Positions 18,542-28,671 of a stretch of DNA of 64,000 nt are shown here, piece by piece. Below the pieces are notes generated by a model that saw nothing but the letters and a program-made list of their open reading frames with translations, had not been told where the DNA came from and searched no databases. Source of the DNA: Phytobacter ursingii (GTDB lineage Bacteria > Pseudomonadota > Gammaproteobacteria > Enterobacterales > Enterobacteriaceae); NCBI GenBank assembly GCA_901456055.1, contig CABDWT010000018.1, positions 434,001 through 498,000 on the forward strand, read 5' to 3'. Made by a program: the position numbers and the translations under genes. Within the stretch, counting starts at the first letter, position 1; the number at the start of each line of letters is the position of its first letter.

Positions 18542-19906
18542 GTGATTAGTATATTCGACATGTTTAAGGTGGGGATCGGTCCCTCTTCCTCCCACACTGT
18601 TGGCCCGATGAAAGCCGGGAAGCAGTTCGTCGATGACCTGGTCGAAAAAGGATTACTGGAAAGCGTCACCCGCGTTGCGGTGGATGTTTATGGCTCACTG
18701 TCGCTGACAGGTAAAGGCCACCATACCGATATCGCCATTATTATGGGTCTGGCTGGCAATGAGCCGGCCACGGTTGACATCGACTCCATCCCGGCCTTTA
18801 TCCGCGATGTGGAAAATCGGGGTCGCCTGCTGCTCGCTCAGGGCCGCCAGGAAGTGGATTTTCCACAGGATAATGGCATGCGTTTTCACAGCGACAATCT
18901 GCCGCTGCACGAAAATGCCATGAGCATCCACGCATGGAATGGCGAGCGTGAAGTCTACAGCAAGACGTATTACTCCATCGGCGGCGGTTTTATTGTTGAT
19001 GAGGAGCATTTTGGTAAAGAAGTGCTCAATGAAGTTACCGTTCCCTACCCGTTCAAATCCGCCAGCGATATGCTGAATTATTGCAAAGAGACCGGCCTGT
19101 CTCTCTCTGGCATGGTGATGCAAAACGAACTGGCGCTGCACAGCAAGCAAGAGATTGAAGCGTATTTCGGCCATGTCTGGGCGACTATGCGTGCCTGTAT
19201 CGATCGTGGCATGAACACGGAAGGTGTACTGCCTGGCCCGTTGCGCGTACCGCGTCGCGCGTCAGCGCTGCGCCGGATGCTGGTTGCCAGCGATAAGCTG
19301 TCTAACGATCCGATGAACGTCGTGGACTGGGTCAATATGTTCGCACTGGCAGTTAACGAAGAAAACGCGGCGGGGGGACGTGTGGTCACGGCACCGACGA
19401 ACGGTGCCTGCGGTATCGTTCCAGCTGTCCTTGCATATTACGATCACTTTATCGAATCCGTCAGCCCGGATATTTATATCCGCTATTTCCTGGCCGCCGG
19501 GGCCATTGGCGCCCTGTACAAAATGAATGCGTCAATTTCCGGCGCTGAGGTGGGCTGCCAGGGCGAAGTGGGCGTCGCCTGTTCCATGGCGGCGGCAGGC
19601 CTTGCCGAGCTGTTGGGCGCCAGCCCGGAGCAGGTGTGTGTGGCAGCGGAAATCGGCATGGAACACAACCTGGGTTTAACCTGTGACCCGGTCGCAGGAC
19701 AGGTACAGGTGCCCTGTATCGAGCGTAATGCGATCGCCTCCGTGAAAGCGATTAATGCCTCGCGTATGGCAATGCGCCGCACCAGCGCGCCGCGCGTCTC
19801 GCTGGATAAGGTTATCGAAACCATGTACGAAACCGGCAAAGATATGAACGCGAAATATCGCGAGACCTCTCGCGGCGGCCTTGCCATCAAAGTTCAGTGC
19901 GACTAA
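18542..19906 (+). CDS. sdaA: L-serine deaminase I
   Basis: Fe-S enzyme that deaminates L-serine to pyruvate and ammonia. It has 454 residues starting at a GTG (18542) that follows CAGGAGTGTTAAT. The beta domain begins with FKVGIGPSSSHTVGPM (residues 8-23). The alpha domain holds the cluster cysteines in TNGACGIVPA (about 282-291), CQGEVGVACSMAA (about 336-348, includes one ligand) and GLTCDPVAGQVQVPC (about 377-391). Single gene followed by a weak terminator. Confidence 0.97.
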   Translation: MISIFDMFKVGIGPSSSHTVGPMKAGKQFVDDLVEKGLLESVTRVAVDVYGSLSLTGKGHHTDIAIIMGLAGNEPATVDIDSIPAFIRDVENRGRLLLAQGRQEVDFPQDNGMRFHSDNLPLHENAMSIHAWNGEREVYSKTYYSIGGGFIVDEEHFGKEVLNEVTVPYPFKSASDMLNYCKETGLSLSGMVMQNELALHSKQEIEAYFGHVWATMRACIDRGMNTEGVLPGPLRVPRRASALRRMLVASDKLSNDPMNVVDWVNMFALAVNEENAAGGRVVTAPTNGACGIVPAVLAYYDHFIESVSPDIYIRYFLAAGAIGALYKMNASISGAEVGCQGEVGVACSMAAAGLAELLGASPEQVCVAAEIGMEHNLGLTCDPVAGQVQVPCIERNAIASVKAINASRMAMRRTSAPRVSLDKVIETMYETGKDMNAKYRETSRGGLAIKVQCD

Positions 19907-19917
19907 TACCCGTTTAT

Positions 19918-19940
19918 AGCCCTTCTACGACAGAAGGGCT
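19918..19940 (+). terminator. Hairpin after sdaA
   Basis: AGCCCTTCT pairs perfectly with AGAAGGGCT around ACGAC, 11 bases after the sdaA stop. The tail AAATTCTC is poor in T, so termination strength is doubtful. Confidence 0.55.
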
Positions 19941-20039
19941 AAATTCTCTGCCTTTTCTCATCGTCTTTCCGCTTTCCCAACTACACTTTCTTTGTTCTGG
20001 CAGAAATTCCAGGTCAGTGGCTTTTAAGGCGGTCACGGC

Positions 20040-21632
20040 ATGCAAACAGCACAGAGAATTATAAAAAGCTATCGACGCAAAAGGCTGATCATTTGCATAG
20101 CCATGGCACTTATTACGCTCATTTGCACCCTTGCCGTCCGATTTATTTCGGAGCGCAATTTTAATCAGCAAAAAATCGTCGCGTTCACCTCCCATGCCGT
20201 CGAATCCTTCGACAAATTATTGCTCCCCCTCGAACTTCAGCGGGAGGTGGTCATGCCGCTTGTAGGCCTTCCCTGCGCCAGCGCGCATCTGTCATTACGT
20301 AAACAGGCTGCAAGCTTACAGACCGTGCGTTCAATCGGCCTGGTCAAGGACGGTATATTGTATTGTTCCAGTATTTTTGGAAATCGGGATATCCCAATCC
20401 ATCAACTCCAGCCCGCATTACCGTCAACAAAACCAGTTATGGTTCTTTCCACCGATCAGTCGCTCCTGAAAAACAGCCCGGTAATGATTATGTGGTATCC
20501 CACCTCGACCGATGGTCAGAGCGGCATCACGGAGGTGGTGAACATCGATTTACTGAGCAATTTAATGCTGGAGCCCGATGAACCCTTGATCACCTCTGCC
20601 AGCCTGAGTGTGGAGAACCGACATCTTGTCTATGGACATGGCGTCACCAACAGCCTGCCAGCGCTGAACAATGAAGATCGCTTTCAACTCGCCTCCGGGC
20701 ATTTCCCATTTGTTATCAGCGCAACCGGGCCTGGCGCAGGCACACTGGCTTTACGTCACCTGCCGTCGCAATTACCGCTGGCGCTCATTCTCAGTCTGCT
20801 GATTGGCTATCTTGCCTGGCTGGCGACGGCCAGTCGCATGAGTTTCTCCTGGGAGATCAATCTCGGCCTCGCCGCGCGCGAATTTGAGTTGTTTTGCCAG
20901 CCGTTGCTCAATGCCGACACCCAAAAATGCGTCGGCGTTGAGATCCTGCTGCGCTGGAATAATCCCCGTCAGGGCTGGATATCCCCGGAGGTCTTTATTC
21001 CTATTGCCGAAGAGCACCATTTGATCGCCCCGCTGACACGCTATGTGATGGCCGAAACGCAGCGTCAGCTGGGATTTTTCCCGGCGGACAGCCGGTTTCA
21101 GATTGGTATCAATGTTGCCCCCAGCCATCTGCGCCAGGGCGAATTACTCAAGGATCTTAATCTTTTTTGGTATAGCGCCAATCCCGTACAACAGCTCGTA
21201 ATAGAAATTACCGAGCGCGATGCGCTGCAGGATGTGGATTACCGTATGGTGCGCGAACTCCACCGGAAAGGCGCCAAAATTGCCATCGATGATTTCGGCA
21301 CCGGGAACAGTTCGCTGTCCTGGCTTGAACGGCTGCGCCCGGATGTGCTGAAAATCGATAAATCGTTCACGATGGCGATTGGCACGGATGCGGTGAACTC
21401 CACCGTAACAGATATGATTATCGCACTCGGTCAACGTCTGAATATTGAACTGGTTGCGGAAGGGGTAGAAAACCCCCGCCAGGCGCAGCATTTGCGCCAG
21501 CAGGGGGTACATATATTGCAGGGTTTTTTGTACGCCCGTCCCATGCCGATTAAAGAATTTCCCCGCTGGCTGGCGGGATGGGCTTCCCCGCCGGCACGGC
21601 GTCGCGGCCTGATGATGCCGCTTATGCCATAG
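20040..21632 (+). CDS. pdeD: Cyclic-di-GMP phosphodiesterase PdeD (CSS-EAL protein)
   Basis: Inner-membrane c-di-GMP phosphodiesterase, formerly YoaD. The 530 residues comprise a first membrane helix (about 19-38), a periplasmic CSS-motif sensor domain with the YCSS motif near residue 108 and an earlier conserved Cys in LPCASAH, a second helix (about 242-262), and a cytoplasmic EAL domain (about 270-515). In the EAL domain the signature is EILLRW, and the metal-binding/catalytic motifs INVAPSH, ITERD, IDDFGTG, LKIDKSF and EGVE are all present, so it should be active. CSS-EAL proteins are controlled by DsbA/DsbB-dependent disulfide state; dsbB is also in this window. Confidence 0.95.
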   Translation: MQTAQRIIKSYRRKRLIICIAMALITLICTLAVRFISERNFNQQKIVAFTSHAVESFDKLLLPLELQREVVMPLVGLPCASAHLSLRKQAASLQTVRSIGLVKDGILYCSSIFGNRDIPIHQLQPALPSTKPVMVLSTDQSLLKNSPVMIMWYPTSTDGQSGITEVVNIDLLSNLMLEPDEPLITSASLSVENRHLVYGHGVTNSLPALNNEDRFQLASGHFPFVISATGPGAGTLALRHLPSQLPLALILSLLIGYLAWLATASRMSFSWEINLGLAAREFELFCQPLLNADTQKCVGVEILLRWNNPRQGWISPEVFIPIAEEHHLIAPLTRYVMAETQRQLGFFPADSRFQIGINVAPSHLRQGELLKDLNLFWYSANPVQQLVIEITERDALQDVDYRMVRELHRKGAKIAIDDFGTGNSSLSWLERLRPDVLKIDKSFTMAIGTDAVNSTVTDMIIALGQRLNIELVAEGVENPRQAQHLRQQGVHILQGFLYARPMPIKEFPRWLAGWASPPARRRGLMMPLMP

Positions 21633-21637
21633 TGAGA

Positions 21638-23197
21638 TTACTCTTCTTCGTCATGAAGCGTTCGCTCTTTAACAACACGTACCAGGTCGACCCGATAATC
21701 GTTGGCTTCGATAACGCTGATATGCAGCGGCGCGAGCTCCAGCCTGTCGCCAGGACGGGGGATCTGACCATTAATGGCGATCACCAGCCCCGCCACCGTC
21801 GCAATATCCTCCTGGTCATTGACCAGCGTATCCAGGCCAAGCGTGTGCTGGAGCGCATGCAAATCGGTGGTGCCTTTCACCAGCCAGCCATCGCCATCCG
21901 CGACGATTTCCGGGGTTTCATCCGCATCCGGGAACTCACCCGCAATCGCTTCCAGGACGTCCAGCGGCGTGACCAGCCCCTGCACTACGCCAAATTCATT
22001 GGTCACGATGACGAAACTGCCGCGCGCACGACGTAACACAGCGAGCAGTTTGATCGGATCGAGCGTTTCCGGCACCACAATCGCCGGTGACTCAGAGGCC
22101 ATGGCAGCCACATCCGTCCCCTCATCCAGTGCGACCAACATCTCTTTGGCGCGAACAATACCCAGTACTTCGTCGAGTTCACCACGGCAGACCGGAAACA
22201 GGCTGTGCGGCGAGGAGAGAAGCTGCTGGCGGATCTCTTCTACGCTCAAGTTGGCATCGACCCAGCTGATTTCACCGCGGGGTGTCATAATACTGCGCAG
22301 CGAGCGCGAGGCCAGCGTCAGTACGCCATTGATCATGTAGCGTTCTTCATCGGCAAACGCCCCCTCCGGCACCGGCACAGGCGACTGGTTATCGTTATCC
22401 TGTGTTTGGCTGGCCTGGCGTTTGCCCCCCATCAGACGCAAAATCGCATCGGCAGTCCGCGCACGCAGCGGAAGCGTCGACTGATGACGAATAAAGTTAC
22501 GCCGCGCAATCTGGTTGAACAGCTCGATGATGATCGAGAAGCCAATCGCCGCATACAGATAGCCTTTCGGAATATGGAAGCCAAACCCTTCTGCCACCAG
22601 GCTCAGACCAATCATCAGCAGGAAGCTCAGACAGAGCACCACCACGGTAGGATGTTGGTTAACAAAGCGTGTCAGCGGTTTGGAGGCCAGCAGCATCACC
22701 GCCATGGCTATCACCACAGCCGCCATCATGACCGGGAGATGATTCACCATCCCGACCGCGGTAATCACCGCATCAAGCGAGAACACGGCATCAAGAATAA
22801 CAATCTGTACTACCACCACCCAGAAACTGGCATATCCTTTACCTTGTCCTTCATCGTGCTGACGATTTTCCAGCCGTTCATGTAGCTCGGTCGTTGCTTT
22901 AAACAGCAGGAATATCCCCCCGAGCAGCATGATCAAATCACGGCCGGAGAAGGTGAAATCCCAGACGGAGAAGAGCGGTTTTGTCAGTGTTACCATCCAG
23001 GAGATAAGAGACAGCAGGCCTAAGCGCATCACCAGCGCCAGGGAAAGACCAATCAGGCGTGCTTTATCTCGCTGCTTTGGCGGCAGTTTATCGGCAAGGA
23101 TCGCGATAAACACCAGGTTATCAATACCCAGAACAATTTCCAGAACGACAAGTGTCAACAACCCCGCCCATATCGAGGGGTCCATTAAGAATTCCAT
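21638..23197 (-). CDS. yoaE: TerC-family membrane protein with CBS and CorC domains YoaE
   Basis: A 519-residue fusion: a TerC-type membrane domain with about seven helices (residues 10-240, [20 protein letters not shown] signature and a second acidic motif [15 protein letters not shown]), a paired CBS domain (about 305-420) and a CorC/HlyC-associated C-terminal domain (about 435-515, LVKGTTDL...[17 protein letters not shown]). TerC relatives help load manganese onto exported proteins, but YoaE itself is uncharacterised. The stop lies five bases from the convergent pdeD stop. Confidence 0.93.
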   Translation of the reverse strand: MEFLMDPSIWAGLLTLVVLEIVLGIDNLVFIAILADKLPPKQRDKARLIGLSLALVMRLGLLSLISWMVTLTKPLFSVWDFTFSGRDLIMLLGGIFLLFKATTELHERLENRQHDEGQGKGYASFWVVVVQIVILDAVFSLDAVITAVGMVNHLPVMMAAVVIAMAVMLLASKPLTRFVNQHPTVVVLCLSFLLMIGLSLVAEGFGFHIPKGYLYAAIGFSIIIELFNQIARRNFIRHQSTLPLRARTADAILRLMGGKRQASQTQDNDNQSPVPVPEGAFADEERYMINGVLTLASRSLRSIMTPRGEISWVDANLSVEEIRQQLLSSPHSLFPVCRGELDEVLGIVRAKEMLVALDEGTDVAAMASESPAIVVPETLDPIKLLAVLRRARGSFVIVTNEFGVVQGLVTPLDVLEAIAGEFPDADETPEIVADGDGWLVKGTTDLHALQHTLGLDTLVNDQEDIATVAGLVIAINGQIPRPGDRLELAPLHISVIEANDYRVDLVRVVKERTLHDEEE

Positions 23198-23639
23198 GGC
23201 AAGCTCCGGCTAAAGGCATGATGAGTCCGCGCGTAAGATTGCGCAGGCATAATGACAACAAGGGGGTTCAAGGATAAAGCATGGCTGGCGCAAACAGGCC
23301 AAAGGGGGAACTGACGTCGGTGACGGTCCATACGGCGGGCTACTGCCCTATACTCCTGATAATTTAAACGGATGCTAAACATATCAGAGAGACTTTGGAT
23401 TTTGCAAAGATTTACCTGAATTTGCATTTTGAGAGATATTTTTCGCTTCGAAATTTCTCGGACGCTAAAGCTAAATTACGGATGTTCATCACATAAATTA
23501 TTTTTTCACTATCTAAAATAATTCCCGGAAGTCTTAGTTTTTTCTCTCTAAGCCCTGTCTGAATCGATTCGGGCTGGTGGGGAGATTCCCAATACATCAG
23601 TTAATGATGTGTTAACGACAAAAACGAAGGAGGTAGCAA
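23198..23639. other. Intergenic region between yoaE and manX
   Basis: This 442-base gap separates the divergent yoaE and manX and holds the promoters of both. The manX-proximal half carries an Mlc-like inverted repeat at 23496-23523. I see no RNA gene or credible small coding frame. Confidence 0.6.
23496..23523 (+). promoter_or_regulatory. Candidate Mlc operator before manXYZ
   Basis: AATTATTTT and AAAATAATT form a perfect nine-base inverted repeat with a ten-base centre, about 120 bases upstream of manX. This matches the A/T-rich half-site pattern of Mlc, which is known to repress manXYZ in E. coli. A GATGTTCATCACAT segment just upstream could be a degenerate CRP site. Confidence 0.6.
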
Positions 23640-24599
23640 GTGACCATTGCTATTGTGATAGGCACACATGGTTGGGCTGCGGAACAGTTACTCAAAACCG
23701 CCGAAATGCTCCTGGGCGAGCAAGAAAACGTCGGTTGGATCGATTTCGTTCCCGGTGAAAACGCCGAAACGTTAATCGAGAAATACAACGCGCAGTTGGA
23801 AAAGCTCGATACACATCAGGGCGTGCTATTTCTCGTTGATACATGGGGTGGCAGCCCATTCAATGCTGCCAGCCGCATTGTCGTCGATAAAGAGCATTAT
23901 GAAGTGGTGGCTGGCGTCAACATTCCTATGCTTGTAGAAACGCTGATGGCGCGCGACGACAACCCAACCTTTGATGAGCTGGTGGCGGTCGCGGTGGAAA
24001 CGGGACGCGAAGGCGTGAAAGCGCTTAAAGCCAAACCAGTGGAAAAACCAACACCCATCGCGCCTCCTAAACCGGCGGCTCCCGTAAAACCGATGGGACC
24101 GAATGACTATATGGTCATTGGCCTTGCCCGTATCGACGATCGTCTGATCCATGGTCAGGTCGCTACACGCTGGACCAAAGAAACAAACGTGACGCGTATT
24201 ATCGTCGTCAGTGATGAAGTTGCGGCGGATAACGTACGTAAAACGCTGCTTACACAGGTTGCGCCTCCCGGGGTGACGGCGCACGTGGTTGACGTTGCCA
24301 AGATGATCCGTGTTTACAACAACCCGAAATATGCGGGTGAGCGGGTGATGCTGTTGTTTACCAATCCTACTGACGTACTGCGCATTGTCGAAGAAGGGGT
24401 GAAAATCACCTCGGTTAACATCGGCGGCATGGCCTACCGGCAGGGGAAAACTCAGGTGAACAACGCGGTTTCGGTGGATGACAAAGACATTGCAGCCTTC
24501 AGGAAGCTCAATGAACGCAATATTGAGCTCGAAGTTCGCAAAGTTTCTAACGACCCGAAACTGAAAATGATGGATTTGATTAACAAGGCAGCGAAGTAA
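23640..24599 (+). CDS. manX: Mannose PTS IIAB component ManX
   Basis: Phosphoryl carrier of the mannose/glucose/glucosamine permease. The 319 residues hold a IIA domain (1-130, phosphohistidine in IGTHGW at His10), an Ala/Pro-rich linker (about 134-157) and a IIB domain (158-319) with the phosphohistidine in IDDRLIHGQV near residue 175. The start is GTG at 23640 after GGAGGTAGCAA. The linker is four residues shorter overall than in E. coli. First gene of manXYZ; the E. coli mRNA is silenced by sRNA SgrS. Confidence 0.97.
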   Translation: MTIAIVIGTHGWAAEQLLKTAEMLLGEQENVGWIDFVPGENAETLIEKYNAQLEKLDTHQGVLFLVDTWGGSPFNAASRIVVDKEHYEVVAGVNIPMLVETLMARDDNPTFDELVAVAVETGREGVKALKAKPVEKPTPIAPPKPAAPVKPMGPNDYMVIGLARIDDRLIHGQVATRWTKETNVTRIIVVSDEVAADNVRKTLLTQVAPPGVTAHVVDVAKMIRVYNNPKYAGERVMLLFTNPTDVLRIVEEGVKITSVNIGGMAYRQGKTQVNNAVSVDDKDIAAFRKLNERNIELEVRKVSNDPKLKMMDLINKAAK

Positions 24600-24659
24600 T
24601 CGCGCCGGGTTGGTTGACTCAGTTTCACACTTACGTTTGTTTAGCATAGGAGAAGTACA

Positions 24660-25460
24660 ATGGAGATTACCACTCTTCAGATTGTGCTGGTGTTCGTCGT
24701 CGCGTGTATTGCCGGTATGGAATCGGTACTCGATGAATTTCAGTTTCACCGTCCGTTAGTGGCCTGTACGCTGGTGGGTATCGTCCTGGGTGATATGAAA
24801 ACCGGTATCATCATCGGTGGTACCCTGGAAATGATCGCTCTGGGGTGGATGAACATCGGTGCGGCGGTTGCCCCCGATGCCGCGCTGGCCTCTATCATTT
24901 CAACCGTTCTGGTTATTGCAGGACACCAAAGCATCGGCGCCGGTATCGCCCTGGCTATCCCGCTGGCGGCAGCAGGTCAGGTGCTGACCATCATCGTGCG
25001 TACGATTACCGTGGCATTCCAGCACGCGGCGGATAAGGCGGCAGAGAACGGCAACCTTACGGCATTGTCCTGGATCCATGTCTCTTCCCTGTTCCTGCAA
25101 GCAATGCGTATCGCTATCCCGGCCGTTATCGTTGCCATTTCTGTAGGGACCAGTGAAGTTCAGGGGATGCTGAATGCCATTCCGGAAGTCGTAACAAGCG
25201 GTCTGAACATCGCTGGCGGCATGATCGTGGTGGTTGGTTATGCGATGGTCATCAACATGATGCGCGCAGGCTATCTGATGCCATTCTTCTACCTGGGTTT
25301 CGTGACGGCGGCGTTTACTAACTTCAACCTTGTTGCGCTCGGTGTAATTGGTGCCGTAATGGCCATCCTCTATATCCAACTGAGCCCGAAATATAACCGC
25401 TCTGCTGGCGCGCCTGCACAGGCTGCTGGTAATAACGATCTCGATAACGAACTGGACTAA
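24660..25460 (+). CDS. manY: Mannose PTS IIC component ManY
   Basis: Integral membrane part of the mannose transporter, also used by phage lambda DNA and some bacteriocins. The 266 residues start MEITTLQIVLVFVVACIAGM and contain the IIC-mannose motif GGTLEMIALGWMNIGAAVAPD at about 41-61. About seven membrane segments run through the protein. It follows manX by 60 bases with AGGAG upstream, and precedes manZ by 12 bases. Confidence 0.97.
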   Translation: MEITTLQIVLVFVVACIAGMESVLDEFQFHRPLVACTLVGIVLGDMKTGIIIGGTLEMIALGWMNIGAAVAPDAALASIISTVLVIAGHQSIGAGIALAIPLAAAGQVLTIIVRTITVAFQHAADKAAENGNLTALSWIHVSSLFLQAMRIAIPAVIVAISVGTSEVQGMLNAIPEVVTSGLNIAGGMIVVVGYAMVINMMRAGYLMPFFYLGFVTAAFTNFNLVALGVIGAVMAILYIQLSPKYNRSAGAPAQAAGNNDLDNELD

Positions 25461-25472
25461 CAGGTGAGCGAA

Positions 25473-26327
25473 ATGGTTGATATGACGACTAAAACTACCG
25501 CTGAGAAAAAACTCACTCCGGGTGATATTCGTGGCGTGTTCATCCGTTCTAACCTGTTTCAGGGTTCATGGAACTTCGAACGTATGCAGGCGCTGGGTTT
25601 CTGCTTCTCCATGGTACCGGCTATCAGACGCCTGTATCCGGAGAACAACGACGCGCGTAAACAAGCTATCAAGCGTCACCTGGAATTTTTTAACACCCAT
25701 CCTTATGTGGCGGCGCCGGTACTGGGCGTAACCCTGGCGATGGAAGAACAACGTGCAAACGGGGCAGAGATTGACGATGGTGCTATCAACGGTATCAAAG
25801 TCGGTCTGATGGGGCCATTGGCGGGCGTTGGCGACCCGATTTTCTGGGGTACCGTACGTCCGGTCTTCGCAGCACTTGGTGCGGGTATCGCCATGAGTGG
25901 CAGCCTGCTTGGGCCACTGCTGTTCTTCTTCCTGTTTAACCTGGTGCGTCTGGCAACCCGCTATTACGGCGTGGCGTATGGTTACCGCAAAGGTATCGAT
26001 ATCGTTCAGGATATGGGCGGCGGTTTTCTGCAGAAGCTGACGGAAGGGGCATCCATTCTCGGTCTCTTTGTCATGGGGGCGCTGGTCAACAAGTGGACAC
26101 ACGTAAACATTCCGCTGGTGGTCTCGCGTATAACCGACCAGACCGGTAAACAAAACGTCACGACAGTGCAAACCATCCTCGATCAGTTGATGCCGGGTCT
26201 GGTTCCTCTGCTGCTGACTTTTGCCTGTATGTGGTTGTTACGTAAGAAAGTTAACCCGCTGTGGATCATCGTTGGCTTCTTTGTCATCGGTATTGTGGGA
26301 TATGCGGTTGGCCTGTTAGGTCTGTAA
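25473..26327 (+). CDS. manZ: Mannose PTS IID component ManZ
   Basis: Membrane partner of ManY. The 284-residue protein has a cytosolic N-terminal region with the DIRGVFIRSNLFQGSWNFERM signature (about 19-39) and GLMGPLAGVGDPIFWGT (about 114-130), followed by C-terminal membrane helices ending GYAVGLLGL. I chose ATG 25473 (MVDMTTKTTAEKK), which matches the E. coli protein; a GTG at 25464 would add three residues. Last PTS gene before a terminator. Confidence 0.97.
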   Translation: MVDMTTKTTAEKKLTPGDIRGVFIRSNLFQGSWNFERMQALGFCFSMVPAIRRLYPENNDARKQAIKRHLEFFNTHPYVAAPVLGVTLAMEEQRANGAEIDDGAINGIKVGLMGPLAGVGDPIFWGTVRPVFAALGAGIAMSGSLLGPLLFFFLFNLVRLATRYYGVAYGYRKGIDIVQDMGGGFLQKLTEGASILGLFVMGALVNKWTHVNIPLVVSRITDQTGKQNVTTVQTILDQLMPGLVPLLLTFACMWLLRKKVNPLWIIVGFFVIGIVGYAVGLLGL

Positions 26328-26340
26328 TCTGTTGTGTTAT

Positions 26341-26366
26341 AACCGGGGCCTTGCCCCGGTTTTTTA
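26341..26366 (+). terminator. Terminator after manXYZ
   Basis: AACCGGGGC pairs with GCCCCGGTT around a short CTT loop and runs into six T. It lies 13 bases after manZ. Confidence 0.9.
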
Positions 26367-26381
26367 TTATCAGGAGGAACC

Positions 26382-26840
26382 ATGACGCTCACGGACAGCA
26401 TACTGATGTTGTTTATCGCCGCCCTGCTGGCATTTGCCGTTTACGATGAACTTATCCTGCCCCGCCGTCACGGCGATACTCTGCTCGCCCTCCCCTTACT
26501 GCGCCGCAGCCGTGTTGATGCGACTATTTTTGTTGGCCTGCTGGTTATCCTTATTTACAACAATGTCACAAATAACGGTACGTCATTAACCACATGGTTA
26601 TTATCTGCTCTTGCATTATTGGCCATTTATCTTTTTTGGATTCGTATACCCAAAATCATCTTCAAATCGCAGGGATTTTTCTTTTCCAGCGTCTGGATAG
26701 AATATAACCGTATTAAGGATATGAATTTATCTGAGGATGGTGTACTGGTAATGCAATTAGAACAACGGCGCCTGCTTATCCGGGTAAAGAATATTGATGA
26801 CCTGGAGAAGATATATAAATTATTTATTAATATTCAATAA
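26382..26840 (+). CDS. yobD: DUF986 membrane protein YobD
   Basis: A 152-residue inner-membrane protein of the DUF986/UPF0266 family with three hydrophobic segments (about 6-24, 45-63, 69-88) and a soluble C-terminal half ending IYKLFINIQ. Same length as E. coli YobD and always found after manXYZ in this family of genomes. A strong AGGAGGAACC site precedes the ATG. The terminator after manZ suggests partial readthrough or a separate promoter. No function is known. Confidence 0.93.
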   Translation: MTLTDSILMLFIAALLAFAVYDELILPRRHGDTLLALPLLRRSRVDATIFVGLLVILIYNNVTNNGTSLTTWLLSALALLAIYLFWIRIPKIIFKSQGFFFSSVWIEYNRIKDMNLSEDGVLVMQLEQRRLLIRVKNIDDLEKIYKLFINIQ

Positions 26841-26957
26841 ATTACAGAGAACCCCCCCTGCAATCCTTGATGTATATTAAATAGGCACAATTATAGCCTT
26901 TGCTATATTGCGTTCGAGAAGTTGCTCAAGATTTTAACGTAATATTCACGCATAAAT

Positions 26958-26976
26958 CTAAATGTTAATCGTTATC
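26958..26976 (+). promoter_or_regulatory. Fur-box-like site upstream of mntP
   Basis: CTAAATGTTAATCGTTATC agrees with the 19-base Fur consensus at 14 of 19 positions by my alignment. It lies about 70 bases before the mntP riboswitch. From memory, E. coli mntP responds to MntR and Fur as well as to its riboswitch, which fits. Confidence 0.55.
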
Positions 26977-27045
26977 AACTGAACAATGAATTAATAATTC
27001 TCTGCTGTTGTTTTATATTCTCAAAATATGTTAAGGTTGCGCCCG

Positions 27046-27152
27046 TCGTTGGGGAGTAGCCGATTTCTGTTTACTGGAAATGTACGTGTCAACATACTCG
27101 TTGCAAAACGTGGCGCGTACGGACTGAATACAATGCAGTCAGGCGAGACCAT
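27046..27152 (+). promoter_or_regulatory. yybP-ykoY manganese riboswitch of mntP
   Basis: The leader holds the hallmark GTTGGGGAGTAGCC segment (27048-27061), GTACGTGTCAACA, GTTGCAAAACGTGGC and CAGGCGAGACC blocks of the yybP-ykoY aptamer that precedes E. coli mntP. Complementary TGTACG and CGTACGG segments close the helices. Mn2+ binding is expected to free the mntP ribosome site (AGGA at about 27210). Boundaries are approximate. Confidence 0.9.
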
Positions 27153-27220
27153 TGACACATCAACTGCTGTTTACTGGGGGCAGTGGTGTGTTATATGGAA
27201 CTCCCGGTCAGGACGCTCGC

Positions 27221-27787
27221 ATGAATTTATCCGCCACCATTCTTCTCGCTTTCGGCATGTCGATGGACGCCTTCGCTGCATCAATCGGCAAAGGGGCGAC
27301 GCTGCACAAACCCAAATTCTCAGAAGCACTCCGTACCGGCCTGATCTTTGGCGCAATTGAAACCCTGACGCCGCTTATTGGCTGGGGCCTGGGGATGCTT
27401 GCCAGCCAGTTCGTGCTGGAGTGGAATCACTGGATTGCCTTTATTTTGCTGATCTTTCTTGGCGGCCGAATGATGCTGGAAGGATTTCGCGGTGAAACCG
27501 ACGAACAGACGCAGGCGCCCTGCCGTCACGGCTTCTGGTTATTAGTTACCACCGCCATTGCCACCAGCCTTGATGCGATGGCTGTCGGTGTCGGCCTGGC
27601 ATTTTTGCAAGTCAATATTCTGGCCACTGCGCTGGCGATTGGCTGTGCGACACTCGTGATGTCCACACTCGGCATGATGATTGGGCGTTACATTGGCCCG
27701 CTGCTGGGCAAACGGGCGGAAATTCTTGGCGGTATTGTGCTTATTGGGATCGGTATTGAGATCCTCTGGTCGCACTTCGCGCCTTAA
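27221..27787 (+). CDS. mntP: Manganese efflux pump MntP
   Basis: Exports Mn2+ across the inner membrane. It has 188 residues and six membrane segments as two repeats, each with a conserved acidic motif: [14 protein letters not shown] (residues 10-23) and [15 protein letters not shown] (about 114-128). The ATG at 27221 begins [18 protein letters not shown] as in E. coli, with AGGA eight bases upstream. It is controlled by the riboswitch in its leader. Its stop overlaps the convergent rlmA stop by four bases. Confidence 0.97.
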   Translation: MNLSATILLAFGMSMDAFAASIGKGATLHKPKFSEALRTGLIFGAIETLTPLIGWGLGMLASQFVLEWNHWIAFILLIFLGGRMMLEGFRGETDEQTQAPCRHGFWLLVTTAIATSLDAMAVGVGLAFLQVNILATALAIGCATLVMSTLGMMIGRYIGPLLGKRAEILGGIVLIGIGIEILWSHFAP

Positions 27788-28599
27788 TCAACGCGTTGCA
27801 GACAATGCAGGGTAAAATCGGTCTGGCAGATAAAGCGCTCTTTTGCTGCCAGTCTCTCCCGGACATCCGGTTTTGCCCGCCAGGCGAAGGGCGTCATTTG
27901 TAGTAACGCGACAGCCTCAGCCCCCGTTAATTCCATCTCATAGCTCAGCGATTGCTGCTCTACCACACGAAACCCTTCTATCTCACCCGTATCAGGCGTA
28001 TGTAACTGCACTTCGCGGTAAATTAACCCTTTCAGCTCCATCAAATGGCGCGGCCCAGGCGCGGCGGTGATAACCCATCCACCCGGTTTTACCACGCGTA
28101 CCAGCTCCTCGGCTTTGCACGGCGCATAAATACGTACGATAGCGTCAATGCTCTCATTCTGGAAAGGCAGTCGATGGCTGGAGGCAACGCAAAACATCAC
28201 ATCAGAGTAACGTTTTGCGGCTGCACGTATGGCCGCTTTTGAAACATCGAGTCCAAACATCCGGGCTTCTTTGCTCTGCGCTACCCCGGCAAAGGACTGG
28301 GTGTAGTACCCCTCCCCACAGCCAATGTCCAGGATTGCCTCTGCTGGCGCAGACAGGCGCATTTGTAGCTGTAGCGCGATCGCATCGCGCAGCGGCTGGT
28401 AGTGTCCGGCATCAAGAAATGCCCGACGCGCCTGCATCATTTCCGCGCTGTCACCGGGATCCCGCGAACGCTTATGCTGTACGGGCAGTAGATTGACGTA
28501 CCCTTCTTTTGCTATGTCGAACTGGTGGCGTTGTGGACAGGAAAAACTCTGTCTGGAACGCGTTAAAGGGGCGTGACAAAGTGGGCAACTGAAGGGCAT
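27784..28599 (-). CDS. rlmA: 23S rRNA (guanine-745-N1)-methyltransferase RlmA
   Basis: SAM-dependent enzyme that methylates G745 of 23S rRNA. The 271 residues begin with a zinc-binding module (CPLC at 5-8, then CPQRH with Cys21 and His25) followed by [21 protein letters not shown]. The Rossmann methyltransferase core shows [12 protein letters not shown] (about 88-99). I chose ATG 28599 ([12 protein letters not shown]) because it matches the known start; longer in-frame starts lack homology. Convergent with mntP. Confidence 0.95.
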   Translation of the reverse strand: MPFSCPLCHAPLTRSRQSFSCPQRHQFDIAKEGYVNLLPVQHKRSRDPGDSAEMMQARRAFLDAGHYQPLRDAIALQLQMRLSAPAEAILDIGCGEGYYTQSFAGVAQSKEARMFGLDVSKAAIRAAAKRYSDVMFCVASSHRLPFQNESIDAIVRIYAPCKAEELVRVVKPGGWVITAAPGPRHLMELKGLIYREVQLHTPDTGEIEGFRVVEQQSLSYEMELTGAEAVALLQMTPFAWRAKPDVRERLAAKERFICQTDFTLHCLQRVD

Positions 28600-28671
28600 G
28601 GCAACTCCGGAACTCTTTAAAGGACGCAAGTTTACCGCCATTCGTCGCATCGGGGAATGCGACGCAGAAAT

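Noticed and set aside
23826-24749. A 307-codon open frame antisense to manX and the start of manY
   Set aside because: Histidine- and arginine-rich composition typical of an antisense shadow; manX and manY are unmistakable on the other strand.
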